Source of the DNA: Pseudomonas sp. MWU16-30317
Lineage (GTDB): Bacteria; Pseudomonadota; Gammaproteobacteria; Pseudomonadales; Pseudomonadaceae
Assembly: GCF_020515695.1 (NCBI RefSeq)
Contig: NZ_JAIWJA010000002.1
Location: forward strand, 434,001 to 498,000
DNA length: 64,000 nucleotides
Direction of reading: 5' to 3'
Shown here: positions 1 through 8,781 of the stretch, one piece after another
How positions within the stretch are numbered: position 1 is the first letter of the stretch
Layout of the letters: the number at the start of each line of letters is the position of its first letter
Made by a program: the position numbers and the translations under genes
The notes under the pieces: generated by a model
Database searches by the model: none
Told to the model about the DNA's origin: nothing
Seen by the model: only the letters and a program-made list of their open reading frames with translations

Positions 1-567
1 CTCGCCGATCAGCGGGTGGATGCGGTCGATGACGTGGTTCAGGCAGATCGGATCGGAGAGCAGCTCGTTGTGCTCTTCGGCATAGATCAGGATCGGCAAC
101 GCGCCGATCTGGTGGATCATTCCGGCCAGCGCCGCCTGATCGGGTTTCAGGCCGTGATCGCTGTGGCGGCAGAGTTCGTAGGCAATGCCGGCGATCTGCA
201 CGCTGGTGGTCCAGATATCGCGCATCTTCTGTTCGACCACCGAGGAGCGGGCATTGAAGATCTGCTCCATCACCAGGCCGATGGCCAGGTTGCAGCTGTA
301 GTTGACGCCCAGCCGGGTGATTGCCGTGTGCAGTGCGGTGACTTCGCTGCTGCCGCGCAACAGGGGGCTGTTGACTACCTTGATCAAGCGTGCGGACAGG
401 GCGATATCGCGGCCGATGACCTTGCTCAGTTCGCTGACATTGATGTCGCGGTCTTCGGCGGCCTCACGGATCTGCAAGGCCACTTCAGGCAGCGTCGGCA
501 GCATCAGATCGTCCCTGTCGATCGCTGCCAGCAGGTCCTTTTGAACGGTTTCCGCCAGGTTGCTCAT
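1..567 (-). CDS. HDOD domain signalling protein (C-terminus beyond window)
   Basis: Translating the minus strand from the ATG at 567 gives MSNLAETVQKDLLAAIDRDD followed by a typical HDOD domain (DISLSARLIK-like helix region, LGVNYSCNLAIGLVMEQIF, MIHQIGALPILIYAEEHNE). HDOD proteins are non-catalytic relatives of HD hydrolases and usually act as regulatory scaffolds in signalling, motility or stress; no specific role can be read here. The 189 codons seen have no stop, so the gene runs off the left edge. It is in the same direction as ygfZ, whose stop lies 73 bp upstream. A perfect 8-bp inverted repeat (611-630) sits in that gap but has no T-run, so read-through from ygfZ is possible. The plus-strand open frame over this stretch is a shadow. 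Confidence 0.85.
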   Translation of the reverse strand, partial: MSNLAETVQKDLLAAIDRDDLMLPTLPEVALQIREAAEDRDINVSELSKVIGRDIALSARLIKVVNSPLLRGSSEVTALHTAITRLGVNYSCNLAIGLVMEQIFNARSSVVEQKMRDIWTTSVQIAGIAYELCRHSDHGLKPDQAALAGMIHQIGALPILIYAEEHNELLSDPICLNHVIDRIHPLIGE

Positions 568-640
568 CTTGGTACTCGAAAGTGTTTGCGGTGCTGAACG
601 ATTGCCCGTGCAGGCACCTGGAGGTGCCTGGGACCGTGGT

Positions 641-1624
641 TCAGCGCTGGATCTCGCGATCGCGGTCCAGCTCGTAGGGCAGCGTCAGCAGGCTCAACAA
701 GGGGCCGCTGGCGTCACCGACGTGAATCTCGCCACCTTCGACGGCATCGGCCTGCAGCACGGCCAGCAATTCGATACCGTTGGCGGCCTGGGCCGCCAGC
801 ACTACCTCGCCGATGGCGCTGTTGCGGCTGGGCTCGAACAACGGCGTGCCGGGCTCGGGCAGGGTGTCGGCGGCCAGGGCTAAGCGGTACAAGCGACGCT
901 TGAGCTTGCCCAGGTACTGCATGCGCGCGACGATTTCCTGTCCGGTATAGCAACCTTTCTTGAAGCTGACCCCGCCCACGGCTTGCAGGTTGAGCATTTG
1001 CGGGATGAACAGCTCGCGGGTCTGGGCCATGACCTGGCCGATGCCGGCGCGTACCTGGCCCAGCAGCCATTCGTTGAGCGGGGCTTGCGGCAGGTGCGCG
1101 GCAAGTTTTGCCTGCACGGCCGGCGCCTGGTCGGCGGGCACCCACAGTTCGACGCGGTCGGCGGATGCGCGCACCGCGATCAGCTCGCCGGCGCGGGCGA
1201 CGCTGTGGGTGTTTTCGGCCAGATTCAGCTCGAGCTCGCCGAGCAGCGCCTGGCTGGGATCGCTGGCATCAGCAGCACCGGTGTCGCCTGCGGGCAACTG
1301 CTGCAGGCCGAAGCGGACCCAGGCGGCGCTTTCGTCGGTAAGCTTGGATTTGGAGAACACCGCGTATTTTTTCAGATCCGCCAGTTGCGGTTCGATCAGC
1401 TCGCTGATCATCGCCAGCAGGCAGCCGTCACCTTGCAGCAAGATACGGAAGCTGGACTGCATGCGGCCTTTTTGCGTACAGCGCGCGCCAAGGCTGGCGT
1501 GGTCCTGATCCAGGTAATTGAGGTTGCAGGTCAGTTGACCTTGCAGAAACTTGCTGGCATCTGAGCCACGCACGGCAACAACGCCCTCGTGGGACAGCAC
1601 GCAGAAAAAAGCGGAATCGGCCAT
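641..1624 (-). CDS. ygfZ: YgfZ/GcvT-fold folate-binding protein
   Basis: The product is 327 aa, starting MADSAFFCVLSHEGVVAVRG. It carries the YgfZ family signature KGCYTGQE at residues 223-230 with the conserved Cys225. The fold is related to the glycine-cleavage T-protein. In E. coli, YgfZ is a folate-dependent protein needed for the activity of some Fe-S enzymes such as MiaB. An open frame extends 50 codons upstream, but those codons lack family similarity and run across the promoter region of sdhE, so the ATG at 1624 is chosen. It is divergent from sdhE (192 bp apart), the arrangement found in many gammaproteobacteria. Identification is firm; the exact biochemical role is known only from homologues. 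Confidence 0.93.
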   Translation of the reverse strand: MADSAFFCVLSHEGVVAVRGSDASKFLQGQLTCNLNYLDQDHASLGARCTQKGRMQSSFRILLQGDGCLLAMISELIEPQLADLKKYAVFSKSKLTDESAAWVRFGLQQLPAGDTGAADASDPSQALLGELELNLAENTHSVARAGELIAVRASADRVELWVPADQAPAVQAKLAAHLPQAPLNEWLLGQVRAGIGQVMAQTRELFIPQMLNLQAVGGVSFKKGCYTGQEIVARMQYLGKLKRRLYRLALAADTLPEPGTPLFEPSRNSAIGEVVLAAQAANGIELLAVLQADAVEGGEIHVGDASGPLLSLLTLPYELDRDREIQR

Positions 1625-1815
1625 GGGTCTTCGCAGTGGAAAGAGACTGGCGCCCATCATAGTGCGCCACCGGGCAAATGGGTAGGGACCATGGTCGTCG
1701 TGACCGAGACCGCAGTGCGTAGCGGGGCGATATACCCGCAAACACTTCGCCGATGGTCGCGGATGCTCCGGCATCGTCCGCTCTGTATACTGGCCGCCTA
1801 TTTGAGGAGAGCTCC

Positions 1816-2070
1816 ATGGTCGAAGATATTGAACTCAACCGGCTCTACTGGCATAGCCGCCGCGGCATGCTCGAGTTGGATGTGCTGCTGGTGCCGTTTG
1901 TCCGGGAGGTCTACCCGCATCTGGGTGATGTCGATCGCGAGTGCTACCGCAAGCTGCTGGAATGCGAAGATCAGGACATGTTCGGCTGGTTCATGGAGCG
2001 CGCCGAGTCCGAAGATCCCGAATTGCAGCGCATGGTTCGCATGATTCTGGACCGTGTCCAGCCCAAGTGA
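1816..2070 (+). CDS. sdhE: FAD assembly factor SdhE (succinate dehydrogenase)
   Basis: The product is an 84-aa SdhE/YgfY protein with the invariant RGMLELD (RGxxE) motif at residues 14-20 that contacts the flavoprotein. The family promotes covalent attachment of FAD to the SdhA subunit of succinate dehydrogenase (and FrdA). The ATG at 1816 is preceded by a strong GAGGAGAG ribosome site 5 bp upstream; the longer frame from 1753 would add 21 unrelated residues. It overlaps ygfX by 17 bp, so the two are translated as a pair, as in E. coli. The older name CptB (antitoxin of CptA) refers to the same protein. Confidence 0.95.
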   Translation: MVEDIELNRLYWHSRRGMLELDVLLVPFVREVYPHLGDVDRECYRKLLECEDQDMFGWFMERAESEDPELQRMVRMILDRVQPK

Positions 2071-2530
2071 TCGGTTCGAATGTCGCTGGCGGGCGTCGAG
2101 GCGTTTGCTGGTGGTGTGCCTTGTGGGCCATCTGCTGGCACTGATTGCCTGCCTGATGCTCGCAGTGCCGGGTGCTATCAAACTGGCTTTGTTGGGGATG
2201 TGTCTGGCCCATGTTGTCTGGGTCATGCCGCGCCACGTCTTGCTCGGTCATCCCTTGGCAGTGACCGGTCTGCGGCGCAATCGCGATGGTTGGCAGCTGT
2301 GGACGGCGAGGGCAGGGTGGCAGCCGGTGCAGTTGCGCCACGACAGCGTGGCATTGCCGGGGTTGGTGATCATCCGTTATCGCCGACCGGGGCAATGGTT
2401 CAGTCGTAGTGTCTGCGTTCCAGCCGACGCCTTGCCTGCCGATCAGCACCGCCGCTTGCGGGTACGGCTGAAATTCAGCCGACGGCGCTGGGCGGCAGTG
2501 GAACAGCAGGCTTATGTACGGCGCCGCTGA
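2054..2530 (+). CDS. ygfX: YgfX/CptA family membrane protein
   Basis: This 158-aa protein begins at a GTG inside the 3' end of sdhE. It has two adjacent hydrophobic segments (about residues 18-38 and 40-60) followed by a basic soluble domain rich in Arg and Trp. This matches YgfX, an inner-membrane partner of SdhE once described as a toxin acting on FtsZ and MreB. Pairing with sdhE is the strongest support, because sequence conservation in the family is low. The alternative is simply a conserved membrane protein without toxin activity; the SdhE/YgfX toxin-antitoxin reading is debated. The gene ends just before a REP pair and converges on nadB. Confidence 0.8.
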   Translation: MSSPSDRFECRWRASRRLLVVCLVGHLLALIACLMLAVPGAIKLALLGMCLAHVVWVMPRHVLLGHPLAVTGLRRNRDGWQLWTARAGWQPVQLRHDSVALPGLVIIRYRRPGQWFSRSVCVPADALPADQHRRLRVRLKFSRRRWAAVEQQAYVRRR

Positions 2531-2537
2531 TGGACTC

Positions 2538-2613
2538 ATCGCGAGCAAGCTTTGCTCCCACAACAGCCGTTCCTGAGTGATGCACCTGCGCAGCCATGGC
2601 TTGCCCGCGAAGG
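2538..2613. repeat. REP pair between ygfX and nadB
   Basis: The sequence CGCGAGCAAGCTTTGCTCCC at the left and, in inverted orientation, GGCTTGCCCGCGAAGG at the right flank a short spacer. The same words recur in other gaps of this window (for example 14318-14404, 39162-39250, 62100-62188), which identifies the Pseudomonas REP family. It sits between two converging genes, a usual place for these elements. Confidence 0.7.
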
Positions 2614-4227
2614 CTATACCGCTGTGTTCGGGTCCAGTACCGTATCCACTGCCTCATCCAGCATCAGCGGATAATCCAGCGTGTAATGCAGCCCGCGTGA
2701 CTCCTTGCGCGCCATGGCTGAGCGAATCATCAGTTCAGCCACTTGCGCCAGGTTACGCAGCTCGATCAAGTCGCGGCTGACTTTATAGTTGCTGTAGAAC
2801 TCGTCGATTTCGTCCAGCAGCAAGCGTACCCGATGCTGGGCGCGTTGCAGCCGCTTGGTGGTACGTACGATCCCGACGTAGTCCCACATGAAGCGCCGCA
2901 GCTCGTCCCAGTTGTGGGCGATGATCACGTCCTCATCCGAATCGGTGACCTGGCTGGCGTCCCAGCCCGGCAACTGTTCGGGCATCGGTGTACTGGACAG
3001 CTGCTCGACGATATCGGCGGCGGCCGAACGGCCGTACACGAAGCATTCCAGCAGCGAGTTGCTGGCCATGCGGTTGGCCCCGTGCAGGCCGGTGAAGCTG
3101 GTTTCGCCGATGGCATACAGGCCTGGCACATCGGTGCGGCCTTGTCGATCGACCATGACGCCACCGCAGGTGTAATGCGCGGCGGGCACCACTGGAATGG
3201 GCTGACGGGTGATATCGATGCCGAACGTCAGGCAGCGCTCGTATACCGTGGGGAAGTGCGCTTTGACGAAATCGGCCGGTTTATGGCTGATGTCCAGGTA
3301 CACGCAATCCACGCCCAGGCGCTTCATCTCGTGGTCGATGGCGCGGGCCACGATGTCGCGCGGGGCTAGCTCGCCACGCGGGTCGAAGCGCTGCATGAAA
3401 CGATCGCCGTTAGGCAGCTTGAGGATGGCGCCTTCGCCGCGCAGCGCCTCGGTGACCAAAAAGCTCTTGGCCTGCGGGTGATACAGGCAGGTCGGGTGGA
3501 ACTGGTTGAACTCAAGGTTGGCGACTCGGCAGCCGGCGCGCCAGGCCATGGCGATACCGTCGCCGCATGCGCCGTCGGGGTTGCTGGTATAGAGGTAGAC
3601 CTTGGCCGCGCCGCCGGTGGCGACAATGGTGAAGCGCGCGCCGAAGGTATCGACCTCGCCGCTGCGACGATCAAGCACGTAGGCGCCCAGGCAGCGATCA
3701 CCGCTCAGGCCCAGACGTCGTTCGGTGATCAGATCGACGGCGACGCGCTGCTCCAGCAATTCGATGTTTGGTCGTTGCCGTGCTTGTTCGAGCAAAGCGG
3801 TGAAGATCGCCGCGCCCGTAGCGTCGGCGGCATGGATAATGCGGCGGTGGCTGTGGCCGCCTTCGCGGGTCAGGTGATATTCGAAATGGCCGTCGTCGGG
3901 TTCGCTACTGTCGTCGCGGGTAAATGGCACGCCTTGCGCGATCAGCCATTCGATGGCTTCGCGACTGTGTTCGACGGTAAAGCGCACCGCGTCTTCGTGG
4001 CACAGGCCGCCGCCGGCATTGAGGGTGTCCTCGACGTGGGACTGCACGGTGTCGGTGTCGTCAAGCACCGCAGCGACGCCCCCTTGGGCCCAGAACGTCG
4101 AACCATTATGCAGGTCACCCTTGCTCAGGACCGCCACACGCACATCGCTCGGCAGGTTCAGCGCCAGGCTCAAACCTGCCGCGCCGCTGCCGATGACCAG
4201 AACATCATGTTGGAACTGTTGAGTCAT
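2614..4227 (-). CDS. nadB: L-aspartate oxidase NadB
   Basis: NadB oxidises L-aspartate to iminoaspartate, the first step of de novo NAD synthesis; NadA then makes quinolinate. The 537-aa product has the FAD-binding Rossmann motif [12 protein letters not shown] near residue 12, the [11 protein letters not shown] flavoprotein segment, and the late [22 protein letters not shown] block shared with fumarate reductase and SdhA flavoproteins. The start [11 protein letters not shown] at 4227 gives the family length; 18 further in-frame upstream codons look non-coding. It is divergent from algU, the same nadB/rpoE arrangement as in E. coli. nadE lies 11 kb away in this window. Confidence 0.97.
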   Translation of the reverse strand: MTQQFQHDVLVIGSGAAGLSLALNLPSDVRVAVLSKGDLHNGSTFWAQGGVAAVLDDTDTVQSHVEDTLNAGGGLCHEDAVRFTVEHSREAIEWLIAQGVPFTRDDSSEPDDGHFEYHLTREGGHSHRRIIHAADATGAAIFTALLEQARQRPNIELLEQRVAVDLITERRLGLSGDRCLGAYVLDRRSGEVDTFGARFTIVATGGAAKVYLYTSNPDGACGDGIAMAWRAGCRVANLEFNQFHPTCLYHPQAKSFLVTEALRGEGAILKLPNGDRFMQRFDPRGELAPRDIVARAIDHEMKRLGVDCVYLDISHKPADFVKAHFPTVYERCLTFGIDITRQPIPVVPAAHYTCGGVMVDRQGRTDVPGLYAIGETSFTGLHGANRMASNSLLECFVYGRSAAADIVEQLSSTPMPEQLPGWDASQVTDSDEDVIIAHNWDELRRFMWDYVGIVRTTKRLQRAQHRVRLLLDEIDEFYSNYKVSRDLIELRNLAQVAELMIRSAMARKESRGLHYTLDYPLMLDEAVDTVLDPNTAV

Positions 4228-4421
4228 TATTATGATTCCACGAGACGACTGACGAAGGCGGGACAGACCGCCAAGAATCAAGCTTCACCGCGGTCGCGGG
4301 CTTGCCGCGGCCGGTTCCCGGGCGACGGCCGGGTCGGCAGGGGAAAAGGTTCCCTAGTATATAGACAGGCGTAGCGGCACAATAGCGGGCTGCATCGCAC
4401 GAAAGCTTGAAAATTCAGAGG

Positions 4422-4449
4422 GAACTTTCTGTATGGGCGTTGAATCCAT
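4422..4449 (+). promoter_or_regulatory. Candidate AlgU-dependent promoter (distal)
   Basis: GAACTT at 4422-4427, a 17-bp spacer and TCCAT at 4445 approximate the sigma-22/sigma-E consensus GAACTT-N16/17-TCtgA. It is 250 bp upstream of algU, in the same direction. AlgU operons in Pseudomonas are known to be autoregulated; assignment to this site is inference from the consensus match. Confidence 0.5.
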
Positions 4450-4612
4450 AAGGGGTTACCTATAAAAGGTACAGCGTCGAATCGGCTGTGCACTTGCGCT
4501 TGCGAAGCACTTCGGGTTTCAACGACAAGATTATTGGCGCAGCCGGCCCGGTCCGTGCTGCGTTTTTCGTGCAGCGCCCGGACTGGCTGCGGGAAAACTT
4601 GCTTGGAGGGGA

Positions 4613-4639
4613 GAACTTTTGCGAAAAGCCCGAGTCTAT
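4613..4639 (+). promoter_or_regulatory. Candidate AlgU-dependent promoter (proximal)
   Basis: GAACTT at 4613-4618 followed after 16 bp by TCTAT at 4635 fits the sigma-22 consensus. It lies about 60 bp before the algU start, a suitable position for the autoregulated promoter. Confidence 0.55.
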
Positions 4640-4698
4640 GTTTGCAAGCCTGAACGATGCCTTTTGCGATGCTCCTTAACGTTCACTGAGGAGTGTGC

Positions 4699-5280
4699 AT
4701 GCTAACCCAGGAAGAGGATCAGCAGCTGGTTGAACGCGTCCAGCGCGGAGACCGGCGAGCTTTCGATCTGTTAGTACTCAAGTACCAGCACAAGATTCTC
4801 GGTTTGATCGTGCGCTTCGTGCACGACACTCATGAGGCTCAGGACGTCGCGCAGGAAGCGTTCATCAAGGCGTACCGGGCTCTTGGCAACTTTCGCGGTG
4901 ATAGCGCGTTTTACACGTGGCTGTACCGTATCGCCATCAACACGGCGAAAAACTATCTGGTGTCCCGCGGACGCCGGCCGCCAGATAGCGATGTGAGTTC
5001 TGAAGATGCAGAGTTCTACGACGGTGATCACGGTCTCAAGGATCTTGAGTCTCCGGAGCGCGCTCTGCTGCGGGATGAAATCGAGGGCACTGTCCATCGG
5101 ACCATCCAGCAACTGCCAGAAGATTTACGTACGGCGCTAACTTTACGTGAATTCGACGGTCTGAGTTATGAAGACATTGCGAGTGTCATGCAGTGTCCGG
5201 TGGGTACCGTTCGCTCTCGGATATTCCGAGCTCGGGAAGCCATCGATAAAGCCCTGCAGCCGTTGTTGCAGGAATCCTGA
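4699..5280 (+). CDS. algU: RNA polymerase sigma factor AlgU (sigma-22, RpoE family)
   Basis: AlgU directs transcription of envelope-stress and alginate genes. The 193-aa product is nearly identical by eye to P. aeruginosa AlgU: region 2 (FVHDTHEAQDVAQEAFIKAY, GDSAFYTWLYRIAINTAKN) and region 4 helix-turn-helix (LTLREFDGLSYEDIASVMQ, CPVGTVRSRIFRAREAI). The ATG at 4699 is preceded by GAGGAG at 4688-4693; a GTG two codons upstream is in frame but lies on the ribosome site. It is the first gene of algU-mucA-mucB-mucD. Its activity is expected to be held by the membrane anti-sigma MucA and released by regulated proteolysis. Confidence 0.98.
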   Translation: MLTQEEDQQLVERVQRGDRRAFDLLVLKYQHKILGLIVRFVHDTHEAQDVAQEAFIKAYRALGNFRGDSAFYTWLYRIAINTAKNYLVSRGRRPPDSDVSSEDAEFYDGDHGLKDLESPERALLRDEIEGTVHRTIQQLPEDLRTALTLREFDGLSYEDIASVMQCPVGTVRSRIFRAREAIDKALQPLLQES

Positions 5281-5310
5281 GACAGCGGCGATAGCCAAGA
5301 GAGGAACGCC

Positions 5311-5907
5311 ATGAGTCGTGAAGCCCTGCAGGAATCGCTGTCCGCAGTGATGGATAACGAAGCGGACGAACTGGAATTACGTCGGGTATTGACTGCCCTT
5401 GACGATGCCGAAACACGTGCCACCTGGTCTCGCTACCAAGTTGCCCGTGCAGTCATGCACAAAGACCTGCTCAATCCGAAACTGGATCTGGCAGCGGCTG
5501 TGTCGGCTGCTCTGGCTGATGAGGCGGTGCCGGCCAAGTCCAAGCCGCGTGCCTGGCGTAGCCTGGGTCGCCTGGCGGTCGCCGCCTCCGTTACCGTCGC
5601 CGTGCTGGCAGGCGTGCGCCTGTACAACCACGACGAAGTCACTGGCGCACAGCTTGCACAACAGCAGTCTGTACAGTCGGGTCCTTCGGTGCCACAAGCG
5701 CAAGGCCCAGCAGTATTGGCTAACTACACCGAGGGCGCTGAGCAGCCGAGCACCGGGCCAATGGCCAACGGCGTTCTGCAGAACCAGGCCGGCTGGCAAG
5801 ACCAGAAGCTGCCAGGCTACCTGCGCCAGCATGCTCAGGAAGCTGCCGTAAAGGGCACTGACACCGCGCTGCCATACGCTCGCGCTGCGAGCCTGGAAAA
5901 CCGTTAA
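5311..5907 (+). CDS. mucA: Anti-sigma factor MucA
   Basis: MucA is the single-pass inner-membrane anti-sigma factor that sequesters AlgU. The 198-aa product has the cytoplasmic RseA-like N-domain (residues 1-80, starting MSREALQESLSAVMDNEADE), one membrane helix at about 86-105 (LAVAASVTVAVLAG) and a periplasmic C-domain that MucB protects from AlgW/DegS cleavage. It begins 30 bp after algU with an AGAGAGGAA ribosome site. No frameshift is seen, so the gene should be functional and the strain non-mucoid from this locus. Confidence 0.97.
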   Translation: MSREALQESLSAVMDNEADELELRRVLTALDDAETRATWSRYQVARAVMHKDLLNPKLDLAAAVSAALADEAVPAKSKPRAWRSLGRLAVAASVTVAVLAGVRLYNHDEVTGAQLAQQQSVQSGPSVPQAQGPAVLANYTEGAEQPSTGPMANGVLQNQAGWQDQKLPGYLRQHAQEAAVKGTDTALPYARAASLENR

Positions 5908-5915
5908 GGAGCTTC

Positions 5916-6872
5916 ATGCGCGGTTCAACCCTAGTCACGTTATTGCTCGGTGGGTGTCTGAGCGTCCCGGCCTTCGCGGCCAGCGACGCTTCACAGTGGC
6001 TTAATCGCCTGGCGCAAGCCGAGCAGCAGCAGAGTTATCAGGGTACCTTCGTTTACGAACGCAGTGGCAGTTTCTCCACTCATGACATCTGGCATCGTGC
6101 CCAAGGCACCAAGGTCAGCGAGCGTCTGTTGCAGCTCGATGGCTCTGCCCAGGAAGTCACGCGTGTGAACGGCCAGACGCAGTGCGTCAGCGGTGCCCTG
6201 GTGCCGGGCGTGAGTGTCGCCCCGGCTACATCTCCCAGACCTCTCGATCCCTTGAAGCTCATGTCCTGGTACGACCTCTCGGTCGCCGGGGAATCGCGCG
6301 TGGCGGGTCGTAAAGCCACCATCGTGACCATGACGCCCAAGGATCAATACCGCTATGGTTTCGAGCTGCATCTGGACAGCGAGACCGGCTTGCTCCTCAA
6401 GTCGTTGTTGCTCAACGACAAAGGGCAGTTGCTCGAGCGCTTCCAGTTCACTCGATTCGATCCGACGAGCCCCAGCGATACTGACCTGAGCGCCAGCAAG
6501 AACTGCAATCCGGTGGCGCAAGTGGCGGCGCTCAAGGATCCGTCGGGGCCGATCAATTGGCATTCCGACTGGCTTCCCCCCGGTTTCGAGCTGGCCAATA
6601 GCGCGGTGCGCAAGGATCCTGACAGCAAGTCGACCGTCAGCAGCTTGATGTATGACGATGGCTTGGCGCGTTTCTCGGTCTTCCTGGAGCCGCTCAATGG
6701 TGCCAAGGCTACGGATGCGCGCACCCAATTGGGCCCGACCGCCGCCGTGTCGCGGCGCTTGAGTACGCCCAAGGGTGACGTCATGGTCACGGTGGTGGGT
6801 GAAATCCCGATTGGTACGGCCGAGCGCATCGCCCTGTCGATGCGTCCTCTCGACCCCCAGGCCAAGCAGTGA
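5916..6872 (+). CDS. mucB: Periplasmic sigma-regulatory protein MucB (RseB family)
   Basis: MucB binds the periplasmic domain of MucA and blocks its proteolysis, so it keeps AlgU off. The 318-aa product has a signal peptide ending around VPAFA-A (residue 21), the RseB N-domain (WLNRLAQAEQQQSYQGTFVY) and a C-terminal MucB/RseB domain (DPSGPINWHSDWLPPGFELA onward). It starts 8 bp after mucA. Length and order match the family. In E. coli the homologue RseB senses lipopolysaccharide intermediates; whether that holds here is inference. Confidence 0.96.
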   Translation: MRGSTLVTLLLGGCLSVPAFAASDASQWLNRLAQAEQQQSYQGTFVYERSGSFSTHDIWHRAQGTKVSERLLQLDGSAQEVTRVNGQTQCVSGALVPGVSVAPATSPRPLDPLKLMSWYDLSVAGESRVAGRKATIVTMTPKDQYRYGFELHLDSETGLLLKSLLLNDKGQLLERFQFTRFDPTSPSDTDLSASKNCNPVAQVAALKDPSGPINWHSDWLPPGFELANSAVRKDPDSKSTVSSLMYDDGLARFSVFLEPLNGAKATDARTQLGPTAAVSRRLSTPKGDVMVTVVGEIPIGTAERIALSMRPLDPQAKQ

Positions 6873-7179
6873 CCGACCCTTGCCGGCGCGGTGTTTCAGC
6901 GTCCGGCGAGGCTCTCGCGCAGGCTTTGACAGAGTTTTCATGCTTGCGCTGGCAAGATGAAAATTCAGTGTCTTCGGTTGCAAAAGCATCTGAATTTTCT
7001 TATAGCTCAGCTCTGCAGGACGTTGATGGCGCCGCCGTTGTTCAGGTCGCGCGATCTTCGCCATGAGCGCGCGTGCAGTCGTGATGGCTGTGCGCAGCGG
7101 CTGCTCCATGAGGGTGGCCAGTGCTGAACATGTTGCTAAACAACGTTGCTTAATTTCGCTCGTTGTAAACGGGAGCCGT
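6873..7179. other. mucB-mucD gap lacking mucC
   Basis: In P. aeruginosa the mucC (RseC-like) gene occupies this position. Here 307 bp contain no frame with RseC features: no two membrane helices and no Cys-rich GxCxxC start. The 65-codon frame at 6869-7066 overlaps the mucB stop but resembles nothing known. A sigma-70-like promoter candidate lies at 6978-7006. Confidence 0.6.
6978..7006 (+). promoter_or_regulatory. Candidate mucD promoter
   Basis: TTGCAA at 6978-6983, a 17-bp spacer and TATAGC at 7001-7006 form a reasonable sigma-70 promoter about 170 bp upstream of mucD. It would let mucD be made independently of the algU operon. Confidence 0.35.
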
Positions 7180-8607
7180 ATGTCGATACCACGTTTCAAA
7201 TCCTACCTTTCCATCTGCGCTGCGGTGCTGATGCTTGGCCAGATTGCAGCCGTGCAGGCCGAGGCGTTGCCGGACTTCACCACCTTGGTCGAGCAGGCCT
7301 CGCCGGCAGTGGTGAACATCAGTACCACGCAAAAACTCGACAGCAAGACTGCTAGTGCCGATATGCCGGACCTCGACAGCCTGCCGCCGATGTTCCGCGA
7401 TTTCTTCGAGCGCAACATGCCCAAGGGTCAGAAGTCGCCGCGCGGCGATCGCCAGCGTGAAGCGCAGTCATTGGGCTCGGGCTTCATCATTTCTCCCGAC
7501 GGTTACGTGCTGACCAACAATCACGTGATCGCCGATGCCGATTCGATCATCGTACGCTTGTCCGATCGCAGCGAGCTGAAGGCCAAGCTGGTGGGTAACG
7601 ATCCGCGCAGTGACGTGGCGTTGCTGAAAATCGACGGCAAGAATCTGCCGACAGTCAAACTCGGGGATTCCGACAAGCTCAAGGTAGGTGAATGGGTGCT
7701 GGCGATCGGCTCGCCGTTCGGCTTCGACCATTCGGTTACCAAAGGTATCGTCAGCGCCAAGGGCCGGACCCTGCCGAACGACGCTTATGTGCCGTTCATC
7801 CAGACCGACGTGGCGATCAACCCTGGCAACTCCGGCGGCCCGCTGTTCAACATGGCCGGTGAAGTGGTTGGCATCAATTCGCAGATATTCACCCGTTCCG
7901 GCGGCTTCATGGGCCTGTCGTTCGCGATCCCGATCGATGTGGCGCTGGACGTTTCCAATCAGCTGAAAAAAGACGGCAAGGTGAATCGCGGCTGGCTGGG
8001 CGTGGTGATCCAGGAGGTCAACAAGGACCTCGCCGAATCCTTCGGTCTGGACAAGCCTGCCGGTGCGCTGGTGGCGCAGATCATGCCCGATGGCCCGGCG
8101 GCCAAGGCCGGCCTGCAAGTGGGTGACGTGATCCTGAGCATGAATGGCCAGCCAATCGACATGTCGGCTGACCTGCCGCACCTCGTGGGTGGTCTCAAGG
8201 CGGGCGCCAAGGCCAGTCTTGACGTGGTCCGTGAGGGCAAGCACCGCACCGTCGACGTGACCGTGGGCGCCATGCCGACCGACGATCCGGACATGAATGG
8301 CAATGCTCAGGGCTCGGCGGATACCGACAGCAATCGCCTGGGGCTGACCGTCGGCGACCTGACCGCCGATCAGAAAAAAGAACTGCAATTGCAGAACGGC
8401 ATCCTGGTCAAGGATGTGCAGGACGGCCCGGCAGCCATGATCGGCCTGCAGCCAGGCGACGTCATCACTCACCTGAACAATCAGCCGCTGACCTCGGCCA
8501 AGCAGTTCAGCGACATCGCCAAGGCGTTGCCGAAGAATCGTTCGGTGTCGATGCGCGTGTTGCGCGACGGCCGTGCGAGCTTCATCACCTTCAAGCTGGC
8601 CGAATGA
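7180..8607 (+). CDS. mucD: Periplasmic serine protease MucD (DegP/HtrA family)
   Basis: MucD degrades misfolded envelope proteins and dampens AlgU activation. The 475-aa product has a signal peptide (cleavage near VQA-EA, residue 27), a trypsin-like domain with triad His115 (LTNNHVI), Asp145 (SDVALLKI) and Ser218 (NPGNSGGPLF), and two PDZ domains (about 270-360 and 385-470). The frame extends to 7063, but the signal peptide begins at the ATG at 7180, preceded by GGGAGCC. It is followed by a strong terminator. Length matches P. aeruginosa MucD. Confidence 0.97.
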   Translation: MSIPRFKSYLSICAAVLMLGQIAAVQAEALPDFTTLVEQASPAVVNISTTQKLDSKTASADMPDLDSLPPMFRDFFERNMPKGQKSPRGDRQREAQSLGSGFIISPDGYVLTNNHVIADADSIIVRLSDRSELKAKLVGNDPRSDVALLKIDGKNLPTVKLGDSDKLKVGEWVLAIGSPFGFDHSVTKGIVSAKGRTLPNDAYVPFIQTDVAINPGNSGGPLFNMAGEVVGINSQIFTRSGGFMGLSFAIPIDVALDVSNQLKKDGKVNRGWLGVVIQEVNKDLAESFGLDKPAGALVAQIMPDGPAAKAGLQVGDVILSMNGQPIDMSADLPHLVGGLKAGAKASLDVVREGKHRTVDVTVGAMPTDDPDMNGNAQGSADTDSNRLGLTVGDLTADQKKELQLQNGILVKDVQDGPAAMIGLQPGDVITHLNNQPLTSAKQFSDIAKALPKNRSVSMRVLRDGRASFITFKLAE

Positions 8608-8628
8608 TCGGCTAACCGGTGGCAACAC

Positions 8629-8659
8629 AAAAAGGGCGGCCCACGGGTCGCCCTTTTTT
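8629..8659 (+). terminator. Rho-independent terminator after mucD
   Basis: Arms AAAGGGCG and CGCCCTTT around a GC-rich loop are followed by TTTTTT, 22 bp past the mucD stop. It ends the algU operon. Confidence 0.9.
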
Positions 8660-8781
8660 ATGGCTGCTATCCCTGTGGGAGCTGGGCGACGCTTATGCGC
8701 ACACGCCCGTGTAAATCAGGTACAATTCCCGGCTATTTTTCGTTGGGCGTCCGGCCCGCAGCCTTATTCGAGTGTTGATCC

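Larger units (their letters stand above)
4228..4698. other. nadB-algU divergent intergenic region
   Basis: No protein gene is supported in this 471-bp stretch; the 63-codon plus-strand frame at 4488-4679 has no recognisable product and overlaps promoter-like sequence. The region holds two matches to the AlgU promoter consensus (4422-4449 and 4613-4639, listed separately) and must also contain the nadB promoter on the minus strand, which I could not place. Around 4290-4345 it has a GC-rich, imperfectly palindromic stretch resembling a decayed REP. Confidence 0.6.

Noticed and set aside
611..630. Terminator between ygfZ and the HDOD gene
   Set aside because: The 8-bp hairpin is perfect but lacks a T-run on either strand.
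4488..4679. 63-codon frame upstream of algU
   Set aside because: It overlaps promoter-like sequence and has no recognisable product.
6869..7066. 65-codon frame as a mucC remnant
   Set aside because: It shows no RseC-like membrane helices or Cys motif, and no ribosome site decides its start.
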